Below, one piece after another: positions 1 to 7,966 of a stretch of 64,000 nt of DNA (the first letter of the stretch is position 1; each line of letters begins with the position of its first letter). The notes beneath the pieces were generated by a model that did no database searches, was not told the origin of the DNA, and was given only the letters and a program-made list of their open reading frames with translations. The translations under genes were made by a program, and so were the position numbers. Source of the stretch: Planctomycetaceae bacterium (GTDB lineage: Bacteria > Planctomycetota > Planctomycetia > Planctomycetales > Planctomycetaceae). The stretch lies in NCBI GenBank assembly GCA_019636285.1, contig JAHBXV010000020.1, positions 41,460 through 105,459 of the forward strand. The letters run 5' to 3'.

Positions 1-1857
1 GCACGCATATTCGGGAGTATTGGCGATTGTCCGGAAGTCCTCGCGCGCCAGCAGAGCCACCGCCAGACGAAACAGGTCGGCTGCCGACGCCTGGTGGCGT
101 TCTTCGGTCAGTCCGTGCGGATTGGCGAAACGGGAGGAAGCCATTCCCAACTCCGCCGCGGCGGAGTTCATCCGTTCCACGAAGGCCGCCACGGGCGAAC
201 GGTCGTCCGCCTGTCCGAGCAATTTCCGACCCACATGTTCGGCCAACGCATGCGCCGCGTCGTTCCCAGAGGGGAGTAATAGCCCGTACAAGGCTTCTTT
301 GACCGTTAGTTTTTCATCGGCGCGAACTCCCGACGTACTCCCGGGAACGGCATCGGCCGCGGCGGAAAACGTCAGGGTTTCTTCCAGCAGCCCGGGAAAC
401 GCATTCGCCGAGGTCAGAACCACATAAGCGGTCATCAGCTTGGTCGTACTGGCGATGTCAACCGGCCGGTCGCCGTCCCAATCCGCGAGAACCTTGCCCG
501 TTTTGGGATTGCCGATCACCCAGGTTCGGCAGGTGACGTAGGGCGAGTCGCTGAGGGGATCGTCTGCCACGCGCGGCAGAGTTCGGCCATTGACGGATGC
601 GACGTCGATCGGATCTTCACGATCCCAAGCCAGGACGCCGAGCGACTTCCAGCTTGCCGCATCCATGATGCCCGTGGCCGGCAGCCCATGCGACTGCTGG
701 AACACTTTGACCCGCTCGACGGTCTGCGGGCCAAATTCTCCGTCCTCGGCGATCGGCGGTAAACCGGACAAGCGAGCGTTCAACGTCCGTTGTAGCGCGA
801 TGACCAGTTCCCCCGTCGCACCGGTCTGCAACGCGGGTGACTGGGGCGGCGAGACTTTCGGCGTCCCTTCCAGACAGTGAAAGCAGACGCGGGCAATTTC
901 GGCAATGAGCTGTTCGGCGGCGTTGCCGTCACCAAAACTCGTATCCTGGTTGTTCGCCGTGAGGACGCAGAGGGCAATGGAACCGGAGGGGGCCTCGATC
1001 ACGCCGGCGGCGGTCCGCGCGTGCGAGATGCCCCCATTTTTCAGGTAAACGAGCGTTTTTTCAGGGAGGCGGGCGGCAAACCAGTCGCGGCTGGAACACA
1101 GCCCCATCAGCCGTCGCATCTCCTGGCTGTCTTCGGGACTGACCAGTTCGTTGGTGTGAAGCATCGTCAGCAACAGAATCATTTCGTCGGCGGTGGTCAC
1201 GCCTAGCCCATACTTCTGGCTCCCTTCGCGGTCCCATGCGTTCTCGCCGCCGTACACCTTGGCGTGAAGCCGCGTCTTCAGGCATCCCAGGTTGCGCATG
1301 GCCTCATTGGTGGCTTCCGTGCCGATAGTGTCGAGCACAAGGTTCGTCGCCGTGTTGTCCGAGACTGCCATCATCAGCCGCAACGCGTCACCGAACGACA
1401 GCCGGGTTCCTGGCGAAAAGTAACTCGTCAAGAGTCCCGACCCTGGAACGACGTCGTTTTCCTTTAATTCCAGAACCTGATCCAGTTTGAGCGTTCCAGC
1501 AGCGAGCTGTTGCCGGGCGGCAATGAGGATCGGGAATTTGATGAGGCTCGCGGTGGGCATCGGCTCATCCGCGTGGTACCGCACCGTTTCACCGGTTCCC
1601 AAATGACGAACCGCCACCGCGACACGACCAGCATGCTTTGAGGCCAGCTCTTCGATTTTTGCGGACAGCCGGCCGCATGCTTTCGACTCCCCGTAGGCCA
1701 TCGGCAGCGGGAGCGTCGTGGCGCAGATCGCCGCCACCAGGATGGTCACGCTGGAGATCCGCGAAACCGACGAAGATGGCTTTCGATGGCCTCTGCCCAG
1801 GCAAATGGAACGCACGAAATTCACGAGGAGACGGACCGACGATGCCAGCGCTGCCAT
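1..1857 (-). CDS. Serine-hydrolase fusion: class A beta-lactamase-like domain + peptidoglycan-binding domain + D-Ala-D-Ala carboxypeptidase (S11), partial
   Basis: The frame is open from an ATG at 1857 to the left edge, giving at least 619 residues with the C-terminus missing. A ribosome site (GGAAGGAA) precedes the ATG. A long N-region and a hydrophobic stretch (about residues 45-62) suggest export. Domain 1 has penicillin-binding-fold motifs SLIK (Ser104, Lys107), SDN (166-168) and KNG (273-275). I see no clear Glu166-type omega-loop motif, so true beta-lactamase activity is doubtful. About residues 342-407 resemble a PG_binding_1 repeat. Domain 3 has the S11 motifs STTK (Ser470, Lys473) and SGN (530-532); the KTG motif would lie beyond the edge. 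It probably acts on periplasmic peptidoglycan. The three-domain order is unusual (inference from family knowledge). Confidence 0.85.
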   Translation of the reverse strand, partial: MAALASSVRLLVNFVRSICLGRGHRKPSSSVSRISSVTILVAAICATTLPLPMAYGESKACGRLSAKIEELASKHAGRVAVAVRHLGTGETVRYHADEPMPTASLIKFPILIAARQQLAAGTLKLDQVLELKENDVVPGSGLLTSYFSPGTRLSFGDALRLMMAVSDNTATNLVLDTIGTEATNEAMRNLGCLKTRLHAKVYGGENAWDREGSQKYGLGVTTADEMILLLTMLHTNELVSPEDSQEMRRLMGLCSSRDWFAARLPEKTLVYLKNGGISHARTAAGVIEAPSGSIALCVLTANNQDTSFGDGNAAEQLIAEIARVCFHCLEGTPKVSPPQSPALQTGATGELVIALQRTLNARLSGLPPIAEDGEFGPQTVERVKVFQQSHGLPATGIMDAASWKSLGVLAWDREDPIDVASVNGRTLPRVADDPLSDSPYVTCRTWVIGNPKTGKVLADWDGDRPVDIASTTKLMTAYVVLTSANAFPGLLEETLTFSAAADAVPGSTSGVRADEKLTVKEALYGLLLPSGNDAAHALAEHVGRKLLGQADDRSPVAAFVERMNSAAAELGMASSRFANPHGLTEERHQASAADLFRLAVALLAREDFRTIANTPEYAC

Positions 1858-2126
1858 GGCAGCGATTCCTTCCGATCGAATGGAGGGGAAACGAACGACT
1901 TCCGCGAGAGGTGCGGCAATTCTAATGCCGAAGACCGAGTTTGCGAGAGAAATTCGATCCCGATCTCGCAAGGACCGCTCAAGTCGAGGGCCAGAGCCAA
2001 GAAGTTTTGCTAGACTCGGGCAACGCCGACGGACGCCCGGCAGTCAGCCTGGTTGTTGGCAACTCGGAACAATCGCCAATAACTTCTCGCGGGCCCGGCC
2101 CGTCATCATCCCGCACGGAAGCACCG

Positions 2127-3884
2127 ATGCATCGCGCCTGGACCGTTCCCCCCCTCGATCTGGGATACATCGGGGATCTGACGCGGGCTCTCAAGGTCTC
2201 GCCGCTGGTCGCCCAGATTCTTGTGGCTCGCGGCCACACGTCGGCGGACGCCGCCGCGAGGTTTTTGAGCAAGAAGCTGACCGACCTGCACGATCCCGAG
2301 TCGCTCCCCGGCGTCTCGATGGCGGCCGATGCGATCGTCGCGGCGATGAAAGAGGGCCGTCGGATCACAATTTACGGCGACTACGACGTCGACGGCGTCA
2401 CGGCGACGAGCCTGCTGTGGCATGCCCTGCAACTCGCCGGCGCGACGGTCGACTACTACATTCCCAGCCGCCTCGAAGAGGGCTACGGTCTCAATCAGGC
2501 CGCGCTGGAGCAGCTTCATGCCGACGACCCCCGGCGGCTGATCGTCACGGTTGATTGCGGCATCACGAGCGTCAGCGAAGCCCGGCGGGCCCGCGAGTTG
2601 GGGCTCGACCTGATCGTCACCGACCACCACCATTTCGAGGGAGAATTGCCCGATGTGATGGCCGTGGTTCATCCGCGACTAAACAGCGACTATCCGTTTG
2701 GCGAACTGTGTGGCGCGGGGGTCGCTTTCAAGCTCGCCTGGGCCATCTGCGCGCGACTGGGCGACGGGAAACGAGCCTCGCCGCGAATGCGGGAATACCT
2801 CTTGAGCGCGATTGGACTGGCAGCCATCGGGACCGTCGCCGACGTCGTGCCGCTGATCGACGAGAATCGGGTGATGGTTCACTTTGGTCTGGGAAGTTTG
2901 GTTGGACGGGCGAATCCCGGACTCCAGGCCCTCTTCCAGCGAACCAGCCTGCATGAACGCGAGTCCTTGACGGCTGAAGACGTCGGCTTTTCCATTGCTC
3001 CGCGCATCAATGCGGCAGGTCGTCTCGGTCAGGCCCGGCTGGCCGTGGAACTCCTCACGACAGCCGACGCCGAACGCGCGCAGGCATTGGCCACTTACCT
3101 GGAAGAACTCAATCGGAACCGTCAGACTGTCGAGCGCCGCATCCTGAAGCAGGCCAAGGAACTGGTGGCCGAGAATCCCGCGTGGGAGCAGCATCGGGCC
3201 CTGGTTCTCGCGCATCCGGAATGGCATCCGGGCGTGATTGGCATTGTCGCCAGCCGCGTGGCGGAACAATTCCAGCGACCGGCCATTCTTCTTTCGCTGG
3301 CCGGCCCGAATGGATTCGCGCAAGGATCGGGCCGATCGTTCGCTGGTTGCGATCTGCACGCCGCCTTGACGGCCTGCGGCGAACATCTCGAAACATTCGG
3401 CGGACATAAGGCGGCGGCGGGGTTAAAAATCCGGCCCGAGGCCATTGATGGCTTTCGCGAGGCGTTCGCGGCGTGGGTGTCCGTAAACCACGAAGCCCGG
3501 CCGGGCGAGGCGAAATTCGAGGTCGATACCGAAGTGCGCTTTGCCGACCTGACGCGGAACGCTGTCTTGGAGATTGACCAGTTGGGCCCGTTTGGCGCGC
3601 ACAACCGGCGTCCGGTTCTGGCCGCCAGCGGAGTGACGCTCGTCGGCCAGCCCCGTCGAATGGGGGAAGGTGAACGACACCTGTCACTGATGCTCAGACA
3701 GCAATCGACGTCGCTACGGGCAATCGCCTTCGGCCGCGGCGAATGGGCCGATGAACTCGCCGCGCTGGATGGCCCCTTCGATGTCTGCTTCCAACCATCC
3801 ATCAACCGGTTTCGCGGTCAGGAAAGCGTGCAGTTGCAGCTCATGGATTTTCGACCGTCCGCCGTCCCGGCAACCACCGGATGA
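2127..3884 (+). CDS. recJ: Single-stranded-DNA-specific exonuclease RecJ
   Basis: 585 residues, the usual RecJ length. The DHH-family motifs are visible: DYDVDG at 85-90 and DHHH at 166-169, with further conserved blocks (GAGVAFKL, PRINAAGRLG) and a C-terminal OB-like region. RecJ is a 5'-3' exonuclease on single-stranded DNA used in recombination and mismatch repair. The frame is open further upstream to 1941, but that stretch is low-complexity and unlike RecJ. The ATG at 2127, starting MHRAWTVPP, matches the family N-terminus. It is divergent from the preceding cell-wall gene, whose start at 1857 leaves about 270 nt between the two genes. Confidence 0.95.
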   Translation: MHRAWTVPPLDLGYIGDLTRALKVSPLVAQILVARGHTSADAAARFLSKKLTDLHDPESLPGVSMAADAIVAAMKEGRRITIYGDYDVDGVTATSLLWHALQLAGATVDYYIPSRLEEGYGLNQAALEQLHADDPRRLIVTVDCGITSVSEARRARELGLDLIVTDHHHFEGELPDVMAVVHPRLNSDYPFGELCGAGVAFKLAWAICARLGDGKRASPRMREYLLSAIGLAAIGTVADVVPLIDENRVMVHFGLGSLVGRANPGLQALFQRTSLHERESLTAEDVGFSIAPRINAAGRLGQARLAVELLTTADAERAQALATYLEELNRNRQTVERRILKQAKELVAENPAWEQHRALVLAHPEWHPGVIGIVASRVAEQFQRPAILLSLAGPNGFAQGSGRSFAGCDLHAALTACGEHLETFGGHKAAAGLKIRPEAIDGFREAFAAWVSVNHEARPGEAKFEVDTEVRFADLTRNAVLEIDQLGPFGAHNRRPVLAASGVTLVGQPRRMGEGERHLSLMLRQQSTSLRAIAFGRGEWADELAALDGPFDVCFQPSINRFRGQESVQLQLMDFRPSAVPATTG

Positions 3885-3988
3885 TTTCGCTTCGGTTGCA
3901 TCGAGTCCCCGTGTCGGACGAGACTGCACGAGCGCGTTTGTCCGGTTACCTTGGCTCTCTCCTTCTCTTTCTTTGAAAGTGTCCCGCG

Positions 3989-4591
3989 ATGACACGCATC
4001 CTGGTTCTGTACTATTCAACCTATGGTCACGTGGAAACGCTCGCCGGTGCCGTCGCCGAAGGTGCCCGCGGCGTTGCCGGAACCGATGTTGTCATCAAAC
4101 GCGTTCCGGAACTCATGAATGACGAGACCCTGAAGCGGATCGGCGGCAAGACCGATCAGAACGCCCCGATCGCCGACCCCAAGGAACTGGCCGATTACGA
4201 CGCCATCTTCTTTGGAACGCCCACGCGATTCGGCAATATGGCCGCCCAGATGAGGAACTTTCTCGACCAGACGGGAGGGCTTTGGGTCAAAGGCGCCCTG
4301 GTCGGAAAAGTCTCCACGGTCTTCACGAGCACCGGCACCGGCGGCGGGAACGAAAGCACGATCATGACGTTCGTGCCGACGCTCATGCATCACGGCATGA
4401 TCTACGTGGGGCTTCCCTATTCCTGTCCCGAACTCACCGACATCAGCGAACTCAAGGGAGGCTCCCCGTGGGGCGCGGCCACCATCGCCGGCGCCGATGG
4501 TTCCCGCCAGCCCTCGGAGAAGGAATTGGCCATGGCGAAGTTCCAGGGATCGCATGCCGCGAAGATCGCCGCCAAACTCTCTGCCCAATAA
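3989..4591 (+). CDS. wrbA: NAD(P)H:quinone oxidoreductase, WrbA type (flavodoxin fold)
   Basis: 200 residues, the family length. The N-terminus [16 protein letters not shown] is the FMN-phosphate-binding loop of WrbA flavodoxins, and [20 protein letters not shown] and the [10 protein letters not shown] block are the other flavin-contacting segments. The enzyme reduces quinones by two electrons with NAD(P)H and is soluble. It starts 104 nt after recJ and is followed after 43 nt by a PIG-L deacetylase on the same strand, so co-transcription with the latter is possible. No unusual residues were noticed. Confidence 0.93.
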   Translation: MTRILVLYYSTYGHVETLAGAVAEGARGVAGTDVVIKRVPELMNDETLKRIGGKTDQNAPIADPKELADYDAIFFGTPTRFGNMAAQMRNFLDQTGGLWVKGALVGKVSTVFTSTGTGGGNESTIMTFVPTLMHHGMIYVGLPYSCPELTDISELKGGSPWGAATIAGADGSRQPSEKELAMAKFQGSHAAKIAAKLSAQ

Positions 4592-4634
4592 TTCGAAGCC
4601 CCTGCCCCAGATTCCCACCATGGAGTTCATCCGC

Positions 4635-5552
4635 ATGAAAAGTGCCCGCGTTGGTACGTTGCTGCTGGCCGGACTGTTCCACGCCGCGCTGAGTTTCGGG
4701 CAAAGTGCCGCACACCCCGCCGAAGAACCGCTCCGCATTATTGTCTTCGGCGCTCACCCGGACGACGCCGAGTACAAGGCCGGAGGCACGGCCGCGAAGT
4801 GGGCAAAACTGGGCCACCAGGTGAAGCTCGTCTCGGTCACGAACGGCGACATCGGCCACTGGCAGATGGCCGGCGGACCGCTTGCGATTCGGCGGACTGC
4901 TGAGTCGGCTGCGGCCGGAAAAGTCCTGGGCATCACGTCGCAGGTGCTCGATATCCATGATGGAGAACTCGAACCGACGCTCGAGAATCGCAAGCTGATT
5001 ACCCGGCTGATTCGCGAATGGCAGGCGGACGTGGTGATCGCGCATCGTCCCTGGGACTACCATCCCGACCATCGCTACGTGGGCATCCTGGTCCAGGACG
5101 CCGCGTTCATGGTCACGGTCCCCTTTATCTGCCCGGATGTCCCGCCGCTGAAGAAGAATCCCGTTTTTCTCTATTCGAGCGACGGGTTTCAGAAGCCGTA
5201 CCCGTTTCGTCCGGACGTCGCCGTCGCGCTGGATGATGTCTTCGAGACGAAGCTCGAAGCCATTCATGAATTGACGTCGCAGGCGTACGAAGGGGGAGCC
5301 AGCGGCAGCGAAGAGTATGTCGCGACCGTCCCCCCGGAGAGCGACGTCGCCGGGCGCAAGGCCTGGCTGAAAGAACGCTGGTCCCGCCGGCAGTCGGCCG
5401 AGGCCGATAAGTACCGCGACTTGCTGATCCAGCTTTATGGCGAAGAAGCCGGCAAGCAGGTCAAGTACGCGGAAACCTTCGAGCTTTGCGAATACGGCGC
5501 GCGGCCGAATCGCGACGAACTGCGAAGGCTGTTTCCGTTTTATGGCAAATAG
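4635..5552 (+). CDS. PIG-L/LmbE family N-deacetylase, probably exported
   Basis: 305 residues. An N-terminal signal peptide (about 1-25, hydrophobic VGTLLLAGLFHAALSFG) is followed by the zinc-binding motif HPDD (41-44) plus Glu46 and, later, HRPWDYHPDHRYVG, whose histidines complete the metal site in this family. Family members remove N-acyl groups from N-acetylglucosaminyl compounds; the substrate here is unknown. ATG 4635 has a GGAG at 4622-4625. An in-frame ATG at 4620 is possible but has no ribosome site. It lies upstream of a sulfatase, which fits a role in processing of sulfated or N-acetylated glycans, but that is inference. Confidence 0.88.
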   Translation: MKSARVGTLLLAGLFHAALSFGQSAAHPAEEPLRIIVFGAHPDDAEYKAGGTAAKWAKLGHQVKLVSVTNGDIGHWQMAGGPLAIRRTAESAAAGKVLGITSQVLDIHDGELEPTLENRKLITRLIREWQADVVIAHRPWDYHPDHRYVGILVQDAAFMVTVPFICPDVPPLKKNPVFLYSSDGFQKPYPFRPDVAVALDDVFETKLEAIHELTSQAYEGGASGSEEYVATVPPESDVAGRKAWLKERWSRRQSAEADKYRDLLIQLYGEEAGKQVKYAETFELCEYGARPNRDELRRLFPFYGK

Positions 5553-5654
5553 TCGGCGGATCTTGTCCGCGTGATTGCCAACGATTCTCGAGGAGTGTCA
5601 AACCGTCGTCGAGCGCCAATCAACTCTTGAATGACCCACCAGGGAAGCTTCGCC

Positions 5655-7160
5655 ATGATTGACCGGACAAACGGGTTTCAGCGGCAAACGAGTCAGAAGA
5701 CAGAATCTCGTTGTCGCCCCAGCATCTTTCCGAACGGCCTGTGCTGGGCGCTCTTCGTTTTTTGCGGGTGTTTCCACGGCACGGTCGGAGCCGCCGAAAA
5801 GCCGCCGAACATCATCGTCATCATTACCGACGACCAGGGGTACGGCGAACTGAGCCTGCATGGCAATCCAACCCTCAGTACGCCATCGCTCGATTTATTG
5901 GCGCGGCAATCGGTCCGCTTCACGAATTTCCATGTCAGCCCCACATGCGCGCCGACCCGATCAGCCCTGATGACCGGACGCCACGAATTCCGAAACGGCG
6001 TCACGCACACGATCCATGAACGGGAACGGCTGAGACTCGATGCCGTCACGCTGCCGCAACTGCTGAAGACCGCGGACTATCAGACCGGCATTTTCGGGAA
6101 ATGGCATCTGGGCGACGAAGACGCCTATCAGCCGGGCCAGCGGGGATTCGACGAAGTCTTCATCCACGGCGCGGGCGGGATTGGCCAGACCTATCCCGGC
6201 AGTTGCGGCGACGCTCCCGGAAACAGCTATTTCGGCCCGTTCGTCTGGCACAATGACCGGTTCGTGAAGACCAGCCTGTTCTGCACCGATGTGTTCTTTC
6301 GGCAGGCGATCGAGTGGATGAACGAGCGGCGCCAGTCGGAGGCCCCGTTTTTCGCGTACATTTCCACGAATGCCCCGCATGCCCCCTACCTGTGCCCGGA
6401 TGAGTACGCCGAGCCGTTTCTGCGGGTAGGTTTGAAGGAAAACGAAGCCCGCTATTACGGGATGATCGCCAATATCGACAGAAATGTCGGGTTGCTTCTC
6501 GACATGCTCAAGCGCTGGCGGCTTGATGACAGGACCGTCGTGGTCTTCCTGACCGACAACGGGCATTCGATCGGTTCTTTGTTCAACGCGGGGATGCGCG
6601 GAGCCAAGGGAACCCCGTACCAGGGAGGGACTCGCGTTCCCTGTTTCATCCGCTGGATCAAACAATTTCCGCGAGGTGTCGAGATTCCGGCGCTCACCGC
6701 GCACATCGACTTGCTCCCGACGCTGACGGAGCTGGCCGGCGTCAAGCTTCCCGACTCGCTCCCCGTCGAGGGACGCAGCCTGGTGCCGCTCTTGCGCGAT
6801 CCGTCCGCTCCCTGGCCCGACCGCATGTTGTTTACCCATGTCGGACGATGGGAACGTGGCCAGGCAAGCGAGTCCAAGTATCTGCGCTGCCGCGTCCGAA
6901 ACACGCGCTTTACGTTGGTTTCGGCGGACACAAAAGGTCAGAAAGCGTGGGAATTGTTCGACATGGAAAATGATCCGGGTGAAACGACGAATGTGCTCGA
7001 CAAGCACCCGCAGGTCGCCGCGCGACTCGAGGCCGCCTATGACGAATGGTGGGAGTCGATCCAGCCAGACCTCGTCAACGAGGATGCTGTCGGCCCCGAA
7101 GTGAATCCCTTCAAGGAGCGCTTCTGGAAGCAGTTTCCGGACCAGAAGCCCAGCGAATGA
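5655..7160 (+). CDS. Secreted type I sulfatase (Cys-type, formylglycine)
   Basis: 501 residues. A signal-like segment (about 29-47) precedes PPNIIVIITDDQGYG, whose Asp pair binds calcium. The formylglycine signature C-A-P-T-R lies at 98-102 with Cys98 as the residue to be oxidised, followed by SALMTGR. FGKWHLG carries the next conserved Lys/His, and FLTDNG is the distal metal motif. It hydrolyses sulfate esters outside the cytoplasm; the substrate cannot be told from the sequence. Start ATG 5655 has AGGGAAG ahead. An upstream in-frame ATG at 5631 lacks this. The gene is convergent with the cupin gene, with 16 nt between stop codons. Confidence 0.93.
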   Translation: MIDRTNGFQRQTSQKTESRCRPSIFPNGLCWALFVFCGCFHGTVGAAEKPPNIIVIITDDQGYGELSLHGNPTLSTPSLDLLARQSVRFTNFHVSPTCAPTRSALMTGRHEFRNGVTHTIHERERLRLDAVTLPQLLKTADYQTGIFGKWHLGDEDAYQPGQRGFDEVFIHGAGGIGQTYPGSCGDAPGNSYFGPFVWHNDRFVKTSLFCTDVFFRQAIEWMNERRQSEAPFFAYISTNAPHAPYLCPDEYAEPFLRVGLKENEARYYGMIANIDRNVGLLLDMLKRWRLDDRTVVVFLTDNGHSIGSLFNAGMRGAKGTPYQGGTRVPCFIRWIKQFPRGVEIPALTAHIDLLPTLTELAGVKLPDSLPVEGRSLVPLLRDPSAPWPDRMLFTHVGRWERGQASESKYLRCRVRNTRFTLVSADTKGQKAWELFDMENDPGETTNVLDKHPQVAARLEAAYDEWWESIQPDLVNEDAVGPEVNPFKERFWKQFPDQKPSE

Positions 7161-7176
7161 GGCGGGGGGAACCGGT

Positions 7177-7557
7177 TCAGGCTCCGTCGCCGGCCGGTGG
7201 CGATGGGGTTGTCGGGATGTATCGATTGGCGAGTTCGGCATAGTCTTCGCGGACGGGGCTGAAAACGTCGAGCACGACCGCCGGCCCCCCAATCGCCTTC
7301 GCCGAGTGCAAGACGTTCGGCGGAATCAGAAACAGCGATCCGGCTTCCACCAGCCGTTCTTCGTCGCCAATTCGCAGCAGGACGCGGCCCTTCAGCAGCA
7401 CGCCCCCCTGTTCGTGCGGATGGGAGTGAAGGGGAACTTCCGCGCCCTCGTCCATTTCCAGGTAAGAGAGCATCAGATGCTGCCCGAACGGCGTGCGCAT
7501 GCGGCAGCCGGGGACTGGCTCGATGGCGGCGACCTGACTCAAATCGATAAAACTCAT
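7177..7557 (-). CDS. Cupin-domain protein
   Basis: 126 residues. The beta-barrel cupin motif is seen as PLHSHPHEQGGVLLKGR (motif 1, two His and Glu) and a second part around PPNVLHSAKA with a His. Small single-domain cupins bind a metal and may be sugar isomerases, dioxygenases or sensors; no specific role can be assigned. Start ATG 7557 (MSFIDLSQV) has AGGA at proper spacing; an ATG at 7566 and a longer frame to 7665 are less likely. It is divergent from the CDGSH gene, with 86 nt between starts. Confidence 0.85.
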   Translation of the reverse strand: MSFIDLSQVAAIEPVPGCRMRTPFGQHLMLSYLEMDEGAEVPLHSHPHEQGGVLLKGRVLLRIGDEERLVEAGSLFLIPPNVLHSAKAIGGPAVVLDVFSPVREDYAELANRYIPTTPSPPAGDGA

Positions 7558-7643
7558 GGTGTGCATCCTGTCGAGGATGGAATCGTGAACCGTGCCGGCA
7601 TGGTCCAGTGATCGTGAGACCGCTTCGAGGAAAGGCAGGCATC

Positions 7644-7913
7644 GTGTCCCAGGAGCAACCGGCAAGTCCCGTCGTCATCAAGACACGCAAGGATGGCCCG
7701 CTGCTGGTGACAGGGTCGTTCACGCTGACCGACCACCTCGGCAACATTTATGATACCACCAACCAGCCGAATATCGCGCTGTGTCGCTGTGGTCGCTCCC
7801 GTCGCAGGCCCTTTTGCGATGGCAGTCATCGAAACACGGATTTTCGGGCCGAGGAACTGGCGAACGGCGGCTCCGGCGACCATGCTGGCTCCGAACCCAC
7901 TGCTTCGCCCTGA
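7644..7913 (+). CDS. CDGSH iron-sulfur domain protein
   Basis: 89 residues with one CDGSH signature: LCRCGRSRRRPFCDGSH, i.e. C-x-C-x2-S-x3-P-x-C-D-G-S-H, which binds a labile 2Fe-2S cluster by three Cys and one His. Bacterial members are small cytosolic electron-transfer or redox proteins. The GTG at 7644 is chosen because GAGGAAAGG lies upstream; an earlier GTG at 7608 has no such site. The stop is 53 nt from the following hydrolase gene on the same strand. Confidence 0.88.
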   Translation: MSQEQPASPVVIKTRKDGPLLVTGSFTLTDHLGNIYDTTNQPNIALCRCGRSRRRPFCDGSHRNTDFRAEELANGGSGDHAGSEPTASP

Positions 7914-7966
7914 GACCCATCCCAGCGGTGATTGCCATTCAACTCCAGTTTGAGAGGTTGCGCCCG

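Noticed and set aside
1718..2554. 278-residue plus-strand open frame over the start of the cell-wall gene and recJ
   Set aside because: It overlaps two well-supported genes in another phase and is rich in Arg/Pro/Ser, as GC-rich shadow frames are.
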